This document shows positions 43,275 through 53,817 of a stretch of DNA of 64,000 nucleotides, piece after piece. The notes beneath the pieces are model-generated. The model made no database searches and was not told the origin of the DNA. It saw nothing but the letters and a program-made list of their open reading frames with translations. The stretch comes from Ulva prolifera (taxonomy: Eukaryota > Chlorophyta > Ulvophyceae > Ulvales > Ulvaceae), in NCBI GenBank assembly GCA_023078555.1, contig CM041199.1:5709315-5773314 (forward strand), written 5' to 3'. How positions within the stretch are numbered: position 1 is the stretch's first letter; each line of letters opens with the position of its first letter. The position numbers and the translations under genes were made by a program.

Positions 43275-45743
43275 ATGAATCTCAAAGATGTGAAGTTAGG
43301 CTTAGATCTAACTCCCACCAACGCAGTCCAATGGTTCCATCGTATGGAGCTGTTGCTGCGCAGCGTCAGTTGCTGGAAGGTGGTCACAGAGGACGAAGGC
43401 ACAGAGTCGATCAAAAATGCTGCCCGGCTTGCAATCTCATGCAACGTCGGAGACGACCTGATACATATTGTCAGCACGTCAGCTACTCCCAAAGAGATAT
43501 GGGATGCCCTGAAGAAGCAGTTCTCAGGCGTGAGCGCAGCACGGAAGATGGCTTTATCTCGCAGCCAAGCTTGCTTCCGAAAGTCTGCAGATGAGTCACT
43601 CGATCAGTTCATAACGAGAGCAGAGCAGCTCCGAGCTGAACTAGCATCAGCACAGATGTTGAAAGAAGAAGAATTTGTTCTAGTCTTCCTTGCAGCTTTA
43701 GATGAATCCTCATATACGTCATGGGCGCAAGCAATCGCAGCCCAAGCAGAGCTGCCCACATTCGCGGATGTGACAGAGAATCTTCGTGGTACGTTTTACC
43801 AGAAGTTGCACACCACCGGTAGCACCTCGCAGTCCGAGGCTTACCAGACAGGTAGTACCCACTCTCAACAAGAGTGTGACTACTGCCACCACAAGGGTCA
43901 CCATATCCTTCAATGTTTCAAATTGAAAAATGATCAGCAAGCAGCGCAGAGTGATCCCGGGTACAAGCAAGGCAGAGGCCGTGGCAGAGGCCGTGGCCGA
44001 GGCAGAGGCCGAGGTAGAGGTCGTGGCCGTGGCTCCTATGCCAACCACACCAGTGCATTTGTCTGCATCGCTGCAAACAAGGTTGCAACTGACAGGTCCA
44101 AGTGGTTATTCGACTCAGCTTCGACTGACCACATGGTGAATGACCCCGCCGTTCTCCATGATGCCAAGCCCTTCAGCTCCAAGTGCACAGTTGCCAACAA
44201 ACAGACAGCCGAAGTCACTGCAGTTGGCACCGTGCAGCTCACCAACCATCATGGTAATCAGGTCACTCTCAAAGGCGTCTTGCTCGTCCCCACTCTACAG
44301 CACAACCTCATCTCTCTCAGCCGTGCAGACGAAGCAGGTTTGTCCTACTCTGGCCAAAACAACAAAATCGTCCTAAGGGATCAGCGTACAGAGCTGCTGG
44401 TAGGGCCTTTGACAAATGGTCTCTACGAGGTGCGATGCAAGCCCGTGCTCTCAGGCTCCGCGCCTGACATACAGGCTGCCAACGTGTCCCACTCAGACAA
44501 TGCCATCCTATGGCATCGCAGACTTGGCCATGCTGGCCACAGCACTCTTGCAAAGATGTCAAGAGGTGAAACAGTGCGCGGATTGCCGCCACCACAAGCA
44601 TTTGAACAGCAGCTCCAATCAACAGCCGTATGCACACCATGTGCTGAAGGCAAGATGAAACGCAAACCATTTCCAGCCTCACACCAACGTGCAACCAAGA
44701 AGCTAGAGAAGCTTCATGTGGACATTGCTGGTCCTTTTGTGACGACACCGGGCAAGGCTAATTACTATCTCATGATTGTTGATGACTTCAGCAACTACAA
44801 GCTCGTCACTCCAATTGCTCGCAAGTCAGATGCTGCAGACTGCCTCATGGACATCATCCCGAGGCTTGAAAACAAGTACGATTCGAAAGTACAGTACATG
44901 CGGTTTGATCGAGATGCCGTGTTCCTCTCAAACCGCATGAAAGCATGGTTCAAAAGCATTCATATTGAGCCACAGCCTACATCTGGCTACAGCCCACCGG
45001 AGAACGGGCATGCTGAGCGCGGCATCGGCAGCACCTCGGACATTCGTGATGCCCTATTGTCAGATTCCGGTTTGAAGAATATATATTGGGCAGAGGCAGT
45101 GGTGCATGCTGCATACCTCTCCAATATCATGAGCAGCAATGGCGGTCCGTCCGCATGGGAGCTGCTCAAAGGCAGCAAGCCAGACATCAGTGACTTGCAT
45201 GTGTGGGGCTGCACATGCCACTACAAGATTCCAGCGCAGAAGCGCAAAAAGGGTGAGCTTCCGCCCAAATCTTCAGTGGGCAAGTTCCTTGGGTTTGCCC
45301 AGCCAAACTTCCAAGCATACCGAGTTTTGTTGCCCAATGGTTCAGTCATCATCTCGAGGGATGTCAAATTTGATGAATCAGCAGCACCGGCCAGCGATGC
45401 CCGGATTGACAACGACTGTTCCAATCTGATGGAGACAGCAATGTCGCATCCGCAGATCAACCAGCAACCAGAGCAGCCACCGCAACAGCCGCAGCTGCCA
45501 CCGCAACAGCCACAGCCTGCCGTGCAACCACAACAGCAACAGCCTGCCGTGCAACCGGATCTTGTGCATCTCATGGCGGAAAATCCTTTGTTTGATGCAG
45601 CACACGGCGATAATGCAGCGCCAAACTCCCAGCCGAACACACCAAGGCGCAATCCACCTCGCACTAAACAGCCTCCTCAGGATCCATATCAGAAATATCT
45701 CCATGGCTTGCCGCAAAGTTCTCACGTAAATTTTCACCTGTAG
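43275..45743 (+). CDS. Copia-1C ORF1: Gag, protease, integrase
   Basis: 822 residues, matching the ORF1 of copy B in the residues I compared, with the zinc knuckle, Arg-Gly tract, protease DSAST and integrase motifs all present. The downstream reverse transcriptase of the same copy is disrupted by insertions, so any product would be Gag-integrase only. Confidence 0.87.
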   Translation: MNLKDVKLGLDLTPTNAVQWFHRMELLLRSVSCWKVVTEDEGTESIKNAARLAISCNVGDDLIHIVSTSATPKEIWDALKKQFSGVSAARKMALSRSQACFRKSADESLDQFITRAEQLRAELASAQMLKEEEFVLVFLAALDESSYTSWAQAIAAQAELPTFADVTENLRGTFYQKLHTTGSTSQSEAYQTGSTHSQQECDYCHHKGHHILQCFKLKNDQQAAQSDPGYKQGRGRGRGRGRGRGRGRGRGRGSYANHTSAFVCIAANKVATDRSKWLFDSASTDHMVNDPAVLHDAKPFSSKCTVANKQTAEVTAVGTVQLTNHHGNQVTLKGVLLVPTLQHNLISLSRADEAGLSYSGQNNKIVLRDQRTELLVGPLTNGLYEVRCKPVLSGSAPDIQAANVSHSDNAILWHRRLGHAGHSTLAKMSRGETVRGLPPPQAFEQQLQSTAVCTPCAEGKMKRKPFPASHQRATKKLEKLHVDIAGPFVTTPGKANYYLMIVDDFSNYKLVTPIARKSDAADCLMDIIPRLENKYDSKVQYMRFDRDAVFLSNRMKAWFKSIHIEPQPTSGYSPPENGHAERGIGSTSDIRDALLSDSGLKNIYWAEAVVHAAYLSNIMSSNGGPSAWELLKGSKPDISDLHVWGCTCHYKIPAQKRKKGELPPKSSVGKFLGFAQPNFQAYRVLLPNGSVIISRDVKFDESAAPASDARIDNDCSNLMETAMSHPQINQQPEQPPQQPQLPPQQPQPAVQPQQQQPAVQPDLVHLMAENPLFDAAHGDNAAPNSQPNTPRRNPPRTKQPPQDPYQKYLHGLPQSSHVNFHL

Positions 45744-46159
45744 GGCTCCCCCCGGAGCCCACGACGCTGACAGCAGCTCTCGCCGGACCTGAGGCACCCA
45801 TGTGGCAAGCGGCGGTTGAAGAGGAGTACACCTCCCTGGTTTCCATGAATGCGTGGGAGCTGGTGCGGCTGCCATCAGGCAAGAACGCCATTCCTTGCAA
45901 GTGGGTTTTCAAACGAAAACTCAATGCAGATGGCTCCATTGAACGCTACAAAGCCCGCTTGGTGATAAAAGGGTTTTATCAGAGAGAAGGTATAGACTAC
46001 AATGCGGTCTTTGCCCCCGTTGTCAAGACGCGTGTTAGTCTCATCGAGTGTGCACAGGGGTTAATGCGCGTGCCTGAGCTGGTAAGCATGCTGACTGTGC
46101 ATGACGACGTGGAGGGGAGCGTACCTTGCCATCGCGTAAAGTCGCGCGGCAGAAATGAA

Positions 46160-46222
46160 AGTAAGAATTGAACCGGTGACCTCATGAGTACACACTACAT
46201 GCTCTACCACTGGGGCTCACCT
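46160..46222 (-). other. tRNA-like module in the left LTR of TRIM-2
   Basis: On the minus strand an A-box-like CCCCAGTGGTAGAGC (46201-46215) is followed about 27 bp later by the B box GGTTCAATTC (46165-46174). The stretch ACTCATGAGGTCACCGGTTC resembles the anticodon loop, variable loop and T-arm of an elongator tRNA-Met (CAT), but with part of the anticodon stem missing. It is a degenerate tRNA-derived segment that could act as a Pol III promoter. Confidence 0.6.
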
Positions 46223-46720
46223 GAAGCAACGAGTCCTTTGTTAGATGACTCCTCCCTTGATTATGTCATCTATATTCTTGGATCCCCAGATATGGATATC
46301 CCACAACACTTCCCCCCTTAACGAGGATCGAGCGTAGGGAGATCCAGATCTGATAACTGTGGGATATCTTCGATGCTCCTGATGGAATGTTGGAACCTTC
46401 TCTTCGCGTCCCGAGTCCACGGGGGCCCAACCCGCTATAACCGAACTCATATAATTGGGACTCCCTTAAGCTCGAGAGCTATGCTGACTGGGATGCGATC
46501 GCTCGGGAGGAGCTCACACAGCGGAAGGTGTAATGAAGATGGAAGCTGTAAGGCAGATTACGAAGTCTGCTCACCGATACCTGTCAAGACGCGTGTTAGT
46601 CTCATCGAGTGTGCACAGGGGTTAATGCGCGTGCCTGAGCTGGTAAGCATGCTGACTGTGCATGACGACGTGGAGGGGAGCGTACCTTGCCATCGCGTAA
46701 AGTCGCGCGGCAGAAATGAA

Positions 46721-46783
46721 AGTAAGAATTGAACCGGTGACCTCATGAGTACACACTACATGCTCTACCACTGGGGCTCACCT
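46721..46783 (-). other. tRNA-like module in the right LTR of TRIM-2
   Basis: Identical to 46160-46222, 561 bp downstream, as expected for an LTR-borne sequence. Confidence 0.6.
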
Positions 46784-47711
46784 GAAGCAACGAGTCCTTT
46801 GTTAGATGACTCCTCCCTTGATTATGTCATCTATATTCTTGGATCCCCAGATATGGATATCCCACAACACCCGTTGTGCGTGCCAGCACCGTGCGCCTAT
46901 TTCTCTCCATTGTTGCCTCTTTTGATCTTGTGTGTCATTCCATCGACATCAAGAATGCATTCATCCAAGGAGCCGTTGAAGAGAAGATCTTCATGAAGCA
47001 GCCAGACGGGTATGATGATGACTCAGGTCAGGTTTGCATGCTCAACAAGAGCTTGTATGGGCTGAAGCAGGCTCCACGTGTGTGGAACAAGACTATCACG
47101 GCCTACTTCGTGTTTCTGGGATTTGTTCAGAGCCAGAGTGATGGAGCACTCTTCATGCTGTACACAGAACAGCTTGGCTTCGTTTTGATCCTCTGCTACG
47201 TTGACGACATCCAGATCGCTGCAAAGCAACTCACCAGTGTTCAGAATATCAAGAAAGCCATCTTGACGAAGTTTCCAGGCAAAGACACAGGAGATTCCAA
47301 GTATTTCCTGCAGATGACAATGCAACGCAACAGAGCAGCCCGCACGATCCACCTGAAGCAGCAACGACACATCGAGAAGCTCATTGATCAGCACGGACTG
47401 AAGGACGCATGGCCGATTGCAATCCCGATGATCACCAATCTCAGCAAAGACCCTGCAGGTCCAACCATCACAGATGTTGCAGCTGTCTCGCAATACAAGT
47501 CCATCGTCGGAGCCCTGCTCCACATTGCCAACAACACTCGTCCTGATATTGCATTTGCTGTGTCATTTCTTGCTAGGTTCACTGCTCAGCCTACAGGTAG
47601 CAGCTTTGCAAGACTGAAAGATGTTTTGTTGTATCTCAAAGGCACAGCCTCATACAGCTTGAGATTAAGAGGACCAGAGTGCGCTCTTCATGGTTTTTGT
47701 GACTCAGATTG

Positions 47712-50700
47712 TGTCACAATGCATGAGCCTGCGGGCAGCAGTGGTGACAGGTGCACCCATGCACGGACGATCTGCGGATCCAGTGTAGGGGTAAGCCGCC
47801 AGGTAGGATTGTCTCGATGTAGTGAGAGAGATCGTGCGAGGGTTTCCCGTCGTAACCTTGAGTGTTCAGTGTGCATATAAGCATGTGCACACTGAGATCT
47901 GTAACCTTTCTCTTTACTGTTTCACGGTATTAGCACTCTCCTTTCAGCATCTCTCGGTTCTACCTCTGTGCGCAGCAGGTACGAGATGCTGGCTGTCCTG
48001 ACCTGACTTGAACGAGGACTGCGCGTCCGCCCTGCACAAATGATAGCCTTTCTGACATGGTATCGGTGATGTTAGCGTTATGTCTGTTTATGGTCTTGTT
48101 CAGGAAAGCCGTCGGCCAATGTCTGTGCGCAGACACGGCGGGCATTCCACTGTTCTGCCGGCGCTCAGACTGCGGTCAAAAGCGCAGGCATCATTCAGCT
48201 CTCTCGTAGTACATTGTTGTTAGACACAATTCGAGAAGCTTGTTTTAATGATCAGCGCTGAGAAAAGCGAACGCGTTCGCTTGTTTTCTCAACCTGTTTG
48301 CTTGCGAGCGATCCCACTGGTTAGTTGCTGCGCGCGACAAACAACCATCTGTCCCGATGCAGGATGTCTCTCTCGAACGCAAACTCCAACGCCAATTCTC
48401 TTCGCGAAGAGAGGCGTGACGATGCTGACCAGCAGCCTCTCGTCGACAGGGACGCTGACCAGCAGCTCCCTGACGGAGAACAGCCTGCGGGTATGTTGCT
48501 CCGGGGCGGCCGAATTGTCCGGCCACCACCCTCTTCCCACACTGGGCAGAGCAGTCAGCAGGTGCCTTTTTCCTCTCATGTTGTGAACGATCCTGGTCAC
48601 ACTGAGTCACTCATATCACTCGAGACGTTAACCGAGGCGCTGCGCGCGTCTCGGGGACGTAGCGAACCTGATTTGACTAAAGGGAAATTGCCTGATTGGA
48701 ATTACAAGACTGAAAGTTTCGTTGCGTACGAACAGAAAGTCTTTTTGTGGTTAGGTCAGTTCGAGTTAGATCATTTGTTGCAGCACGCACCGTCTGCGGA
48801 CGAACAGCGTGTTCATGCTAGGGCGAGGACACAGGTCCTAATGTCTTTGCCTGACGCGGATAGGACGACTGTCTATCGCATGTCACACTTGTGTGAAGCA
48901 TGGTCCTACTTGACTGCCAAGTACAGACCTAGCACTGAAGCCGAAATCCACAGACTGTGGAGTCGGTTTAATTCTTTATCACAACACAATAAAGATGTTG
49001 CGACATACTGTGGTGAAGTGATGAGTGTTTACACTCAACTGGAGGCACTAGGTGCCGATGTGGGCCAGCGATGGCTACGATTGAAACTGTTAGAGGTGGG
49101 GGAGGAGTTCAACGCTGTGCGCGGCGAAGTTCAACACTCCTCCCCTCATGTGATAATATCGCGTTTAACTGAGCATGCTGATTTGCTCAAACAACAGCGG
49201 TCGCTGCAGGCTAGGTCTGGGGCGCCCGCGGGCAAACCAGGCCATGGCTGGCGCAAGCAGCCCCGTGGTGACGGTCCTGTGGTCGCTGCTCTCGCAGCTG
49301 GCCAGGCTCCTCGCGAGGAGACCAGGACCTGTTTCTTCTGCAAGAAGAAGGGACACTTGCGTGCGAACTGCCCCCAACGCAAACAGGCTGCGGCCAGAGA
49401 TGTTTGCACTATTGAAATGCCTGCCAAGTACCCACAGCCGGACGCGTCCATGCCGTGGAATATCATTGTTGATAGTGGGTCGGACATGCATATAGTAGGA
49501 AATCGGGAAATGTTCACTGAGTACGGCCCGTGTCAGAAAGTTGCCAATCTCGCGGGACCAGGGCAGCTTTCTATCATGGGTAGGGGAACCATTCAGGTGA
49601 ACCTGGGTACTTATGTGGACAAGCATGGGAACACGCACCCACTGGATGTGGAAATCCCTGGTGTTTACTATGCTCCCGAATGTCCGTACAACCTGCTCAG
49701 CACGATGGGTCTTAGATCAGAGCAGATGTTCCTAGACACGCGTAGGAATGTGTTATATGTCCCTGGTCTGGGTGATATGGCTACCGACATAGAGGACGAT
49801 GCCAAATATCAGGAACTAGATATGGATGGTCACCCTGTCTTTGCATTCAAAATGGCAGTAGAGACCAAACCCATTCTTGTCGGTGCGCCTGTCAATAGGG
49901 GGGTAGTCTGGTCTAACCAGAGCAGTCCGACCTCAGTTATTGAGGATCAACAGCAGTGGCATCATATGGCGGTTGCGGCCGTTGACCTTAAGCGACCCAA
50001 TGCTGGGGGAGCTGAGGTTCCATATGATGCATACTTGCTGGAACCTGCTTTTCTAGCGCATTTGTCTTTTCACCAGTCAAATTGGGTCCTAAAACGAATG
50101 CAATCCAACAGTGAATTTTATGGTCATTTGAATCTGGATGTCGATTCCGAGCCACTAGGGAATCGGTGTCACGGCTGCAGAATTGGCAAGGTGCCTGCGG
50201 GCAAGTTCTCCGCCAATGATCGTGCGCTCATGGGCCAGGCCAAGTGGCCTGGTGAGCAACTGCACGCCGATTTAGCTGGTCCTGTCTCTCCAGTAGGAAT
50301 TGGTGGTGTGAAATATGTTTTGTTTGTGATGTGTGCCTTTACCCGTTATACTTTCGTGGTAGGTCTGCGCAAAAAGAGTGAGGCTGCGGCCATGATCTCT
50401 TATATTATCGAACGCATTCGGGTGAATGTGGTGAAGCCAGGTGAACCGGGTGTGCGCATCCTACACACCGACAAAGGGGGAGAGTTTATGGTCGCGGCCT
50501 TAAAGCTCTACCTCCAGCGTCGCGGCATCACTCACCGCTTGACCCCCACAGCCGCTCATCGCTGTAATGGCATGATCGAGAGGAGGATCGGAGTGGCCTT
50601 TGAGTCACTCCGTGCTGCGCTGCTCGCGAGCGGCCTGCCTCTGTTCCTGTGGATAGAATGCCTCGCCAGTGTTGTCCATGGTCACAATCTCACGCCGTCG

Positions 50701-53118
50701 TCGGCATTGTACCATGACAAACTGGCGAGCATCCTCAAGGGCCTGAAAACTCAGCATGCTGTCAATGCGTCTGCGGACGTTGACGAAGCTGAGAAGAGCC
50801 TGGGGAAAGGTAAGCGCATGAAAAAGGCCGAGCGCGATAAGTTGAGGGACGAGGAAAAACGCAAGTACAAGTTGCTTGCGACGACAGAATTAGATGAGTT
50901 TTTAGTGCGGTCTTGTGATAAGGATATCATTCCTTATATGGCCTTTTTCAGAGACACCTCCGTCGAGGTGTTCCAAGATCTGCTGCGGCAGCAGCGTCCA
51001 TGGGGGGTTGAAGTGTATGCATACCCTAGGGATGACAAGCTGCGGAAGTTGTCCCCGCGGGGTGTGCCTGCATACTGGGTCGGTGCCGGGTTAGGCCCCA
51101 GCATGCAGCGTGTGTACGCCCAGGATGTTCCTGGGGGTAGGGTTTTTGTTGTGCGTCAGGTGATGTGCACTGCGGATCAGATGATCCGGCACGTACGCAA
51201 GTACGATGCGTCCGCCGTTGTGGACAAGAGGGAACCTGAGGAGTTTGCGAACTCCTATACGGTTGCTTTCGAGGGGGACGATGAGGGTGAGCGTGTGACT
51301 GACGCAGATGTCCCTCCTTTCGCGGCAGAGCACACGTATGATGGGGGAGTGTTGCGCCGTCTGCGTGACCAGCTTCACACCCCCCCTGGTCATGGTAGGG
51401 TCCCTGTCATGGAAATGACATTCCGGCAGGACAACCCTGACCCTGATCCTACTGCGTACTCTCCACGGTTTGGAGCTGGCTCCTCTGCGGAGATAATCCG
51501 ACGTGACCCTGCTAGGGCAACGCCGGAAATAGCCAGAGCAGCTTTGCACCGCACGCGTGCAATGTCCAGAGCTGCTGCTCACCCTGCCGTCCCTGCCCCC
51601 CCTCGTGTTCACGGCGAAGTGCATCATCCTGTCGCCACGCCCTCTCGCACCGCGCGGTATGTTGTCACGCGCAATGCTGTGTTGCACGACCCTGGTGTAG
51701 AAGTTGCGTTCCCCATTCCAATGTCTGTCAGTGCGTCTGATGACGACATGGAGGATCCGTCCGATGATGACAGCCATGGCATCTATGACGACGATGACGA
51801 ACAGCGCATGGACTACACCGTCTCAGATGATGAAAGAGCTGCGGCTCATCAGAATCTGGAGGCTCAGCGGGTCCGCTCAGGGAGTAATTCGGCAGCGGCC
51901 TCAGCATCTGGCGCGGGGGCAGTTGCTCAGCCCTTGCGAGGAGCTGAGGCGCCGAGGCCCTTCTGGGAGGATGAGCCAGATGAGGTGGAGACCGGGTCCG
52001 AATTAGGGGGAGAGGATCCGGACCCCTCAGCCGCAGTTGGGGTTGATTTGCCTGACGAGGTGAGGGCCATTCCAGCTGCCTTACCCCGTATTAAAATCAA
52101 TCCTCTTGTACGCAGACGCCTTGTTCCATTGGCTGCGGATGTAGCAGCTGTGCATATGAATGAGCCTGCGGGCTCTAATGCTAGTAGTGAAACAGTTGTT
52201 GCTGCTATTGAAGTTTCAGCTTGTAGCCAGGACACATCAGCCGCGGCTGACTGTGGAGTGTCCTGTGCAGGCCTGAAGCCTCAGCATGTGGAGTCTGGTG
52301 AGCAGCAGAGTGTTCAGCGTCGTGGGTCGCGCCGAGCAGCTGCCGCCAGGAAGCAGAAGGCCTCCTCCGACCCTGATATGCCTTCTATGAAGGAAGGACT
52401 TGCGGGTCCGGACAGGGATGCATGGCTGCGCGCCATGCAGGAGGAGGTAGATGCACTGGGTGAGCACGGAACCTTCGGGTTGTGCTATCTGCCTGCGGGC
52501 AAACGGGCTATCTCGGGCAAATGGGTGCTCAAGATCAAACGTGGGCCTGCTGGCGAGGTTCAGCGGTATAAGGCACGATATGTAGCTCGTGGTTTTTCTC
52601 AGGTAGAAGGTATAGACTTTTTTGAGACTTGGTCTCCTGTCGGTAGTTATGCGACACTGCGTGTGTTGCTGTCAGTTGCTGCTCAGGAAGACTTAGAGAT
52701 TAGACACATAGACATTCAGTGCGCTTTTCTGAATGGTGAGCTAGAAGAAGAAGTGTTCGTTGAACAGCCCCCGTTCTTCACTGACGGGACAGCACGTGTC
52801 TGGAGATTGCATAAAACCCTGTATGGCCTGAAGCAAGCTGCTCGCGAGTGGCATAAAGCTTTAATCAAGGTCTTAGCTGAGATGGGATTTGTGTGCGCAC
52901 AAAGTGATCCCGGACTGTATGTCAGAACATCTGGTCGCTGCTTTATTTTCTTATGGGTCGATGACTTGTTCATATTTAGTAGCTCTGCGGGGTTACAAGA
53001 ACTTGTCGACATCATTCTCACGAAATTTGAGGGCAGAGATTTAGGTGAACTTGCATGGGCACTTGGCACAGAGATCATGCGTGATCGCAAGGCCAAAACA
53101 ATCATCACCTTTCTGACA
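47712..53118 (+). mobile_element. Copia-2C, inserted in Copia-1C, incomplete at its 3' end
   Basis: The 5' LTR is 47712-48057 (TGTCACAATGC to CTGACA) and the target duplication GATTG lies at 47707-47711 and 53119-53123. Gag, zinc knuckle, protease, integrase and reverse transcriptase are open. The element's own RNase H and nearly all of its 3' LTR are missing, yet its last bases still abut the target duplication. It is absent from Copia-1A and 1B. Confidence 0.92.
48058..48069 (+). other. Primer-binding site of Copia-2C
   Basis: TGGTATCGGTGA directly follows the 5' LTR. It would pair with a tRNA ending TCACCGATACCA. The same site occurs after the LTRs of Copia-2A (minus, 10083-10094), TRIM-1, TRIM-2 and LTR-X. 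Confidence 0.75.
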
Positions 53119-53559
53119 GATTGGGCAGGTTGCACGTCGACACGGAAGTCGACGACCGGGTATGTTGTGAAATGTGGGTTAGGTTCCATTGCCTGGAAAT
53201 CGGCCAAGCAGCCGACCTTGAGCAGGTCTTCATCCGAAGCAGAATATATTGCAGCAGGAGAAATTGCGAAAGAAGTGCAGTATTTTTTCAACATGGTCCC
53301 TCAAATGGGGCTGCCCTCTTTTTGTATTGCAGTGGGTATTGACAATCAAGCAGCGAAGAGTTTGATTGAGGACCCATTGTCTGCTGCACGTACGAGGCAC
53401 ATTGAGACGATCTATCATCACATCAGGGAGAAGGTCAAGCGCAAGCAGATGCGTTTTGTACAAGTGCCAACAGCTGATAACCCAGCTGACATTTTGACGA
53501 AGCCGTTGCCTCAACAGTTGTTTGAGAAGCATCGCCAGACCCTAGGAGTTGTGCCTTAG
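48364..53559 (+). CDS. Copia-2C Gag-Pol reading frame running into Copia-1C RNase H
   Basis: One continuous frame. I chose the start MSLSNANSNANS because Copia-2A begins there too; an ATG 13 codons earlier also exists. By residue: UBN2-type Gag about 100-290, CCHC knuckle CFFCKKKGHLRANC about 322, protease DSGSDMHIVG about 369, integrase core HADLAGP about 634, HTDKGGEF about 701, GMIERR about 736, reverse transcriptase WVLKIKRGPAG about 1387 to WVDDLFIF about 1532. From about 1586 on, the frame encodes the RNase H of the host element Copia-1C (TRKSTTGY to TADNPADILTKPL). The two parts come from different families; the shared frame is probably chance. Confidence 0.85.
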   Translation: MSLSNANSNANSLREERRDDADQQPLVDRDADQQLPDGEQPAGMLLRGGRIVRPPPSSHTGQSSQQVPFSSHVVNDPGHTESLISLETLTEALRASRGRSEPDLTKGKLPDWNYKTESFVAYEQKVFLWLGQFELDHLLQHAPSADEQRVHARARTQVLMSLPDADRTTVYRMSHLCEAWSYLTAKYRPSTEAEIHRLWSRFNSLSQHNKDVATYCGEVMSVYTQLEALGADVGQRWLRLKLLEVGEEFNAVRGEVQHSSPHVIISRLTEHADLLKQQRSLQARSGAPAGKPGHGWRKQPRGDGPVVAALAAGQAPREETRTCFFCKKKGHLRANCPQRKQAAARDVCTIEMPAKYPQPDASMPWNIIVDSGSDMHIVGNREMFTEYGPCQKVANLAGPGQLSIMGRGTIQVNLGTYVDKHGNTHPLDVEIPGVYYAPECPYNLLSTMGLRSEQMFLDTRRNVLYVPGLGDMATDIEDDAKYQELDMDGHPVFAFKMAVETKPILVGAPVNRGVVWSNQSSPTSVIEDQQQWHHMAVAAVDLKRPNAGGAEVPYDAYLLEPAFLAHLSFHQSNWVLKRMQSNSEFYGHLNLDVDSEPLGNRCHGCRIGKVPAGKFSANDRALMGQAKWPGEQLHADLAGPVSPVGIGGVKYVLFVMCAFTRYTFVVGLRKKSEAAAMISYIIERIRVNVVKPGEPGVRILHTDKGGEFMVAALKLYLQRRGITHRLTPTAAHRCNGMIERRIGVAFESLRAALLASGLPLFLWIECLASVVHGHNLTPSSALYHDKLASILKGLKTQHAVNASADVDEAEKSLGKGKRMKKAERDKLRDEEKRKYKLLATTELDEFLVRSCDKDIIPYMAFFRDTSVEVFQDLLRQQRPWGVEVYAYPRDDKLRKLSPRGVPAYWVGAGLGPSMQRVYAQDVPGGRVFVVRQVMCTADQMIRHVRKYDASAVVDKREPEEFANSYTVAFEGDDEGERVTDADVPPFAAEHTYDGGVLRRLRDQLHTPPGHGRVPVMEMTFRQDNPDPDPTAYSPRFGAGSSAEIIRRDPARATPEIARAALHRTRAMSRAAAHPAVPAPPRVHGEVHHPVATPSRTARYVVTRNAVLHDPGVEVAFPIPMSVSASDDDMEDPSDDDSHGIYDDDDEQRMDYTVSDDERAAAHQNLEAQRVRSGSNSAAASASGAGAVAQPLRGAEAPRPFWEDEPDEVETGSELGGEDPDPSAAVGVDLPDEVRAIPAALPRIKINPLVRRRLVPLAADVAAVHMNEPAGSNASSETVVAAIEVSACSQDTSAAADCGVSCAGLKPQHVESGEQQSVQRRGSRRAAAARKQKASSDPDMPSMKEGLAGPDRDAWLRAMQEEVDALGEHGTFGLCYLPAGKRAISGKWVLKIKRGPAGEVQRYKARYVARGFSQVEGIDFFETWSPVGSYATLRVLLSVAAQEDLEIRHIDIQCAFLNGELEEEVFVEQPPFFTDGTARVWRLHKTLYGLKQAAREWHKALIKVLAEMGFVCAQSDPGLYVRTSGRCFIFLWVDDLFIFSSSAGLQELVDIILTKFEGRDLGELAWALGTEIMRDRKAKTIITFLTDWAGCTSTRKSTTGYVVKCGLGSIAWKSAKQPTLSRSSSEAEYIAAGEIAKEVQYFFNMVPQMGLPSFCIAVGIDNQAAKSLIEDPLSAARTRHIETIYHHIREKVKRKQMRFVQVPTADNPADILTKPLPQQLFEKHRQTLGVVP

Positions 53560-53817
53560 ACTACGTGGGAGTGTCGAGAGAAATAGGTTTAGTCTAGGCC
53601 AGTGTGAACATGCATGTAGTTGACTCACTTGTGTGATCATGAGGGTCGTGACAGCAGGGCGTACTCTGCATATATAGTCTAGATGTGGGCAGTGAGCTCT
53701 ATCGAGTCTCACTGACCTTCCCTCTGTCACGACAGGTATGTCTACGTCTCTGCATCGTTCATGTCATGCTCCTGTATCTGTAAGTCGAGTCTCACTGACC
53801 TTCCCTCTGTCACGACA

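Larger units (their letters stand above)
46021..46869 (-). mobile_element. TRIM-2, miniature LTR element, whole
   Basis: Two LTRs of 288 bp (46021-46308 and 46582-46869) appear identical, start TGT and end ACA. They flank a 273-bp interior without coding capacity. The target duplication is CCCGT (46016-46020 and 46870-46874). On the minus strand the primer site GGTATCGGTGAG lies next to the right LTR, and the purine tract AAGGGGGGAAG lies next to the left LTR. It is absent from the matching sites of Copia-1A and 1B, so it is the youngest or among the youngest insertions here. Each LTR carries a tRNA-like module. Confidence 0.92.
42999..53817 (+). mobile_element. Copia-1C, interrupted by two later insertions
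   Basis: Third copy of Copia-1. Outer LTRs are 42999-43244 and 53572-53817 with the same junctions as copies A and B. The reverse transcriptase part holds TRIM-2 (46021-46869) and the RNase H part holds Copia-2C (47712-53118). Without these insertions the copy would have the same length as A. ORF1 (43275-45743) is open; the ORF2 region is split into pieces. Confidence 0.92.
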
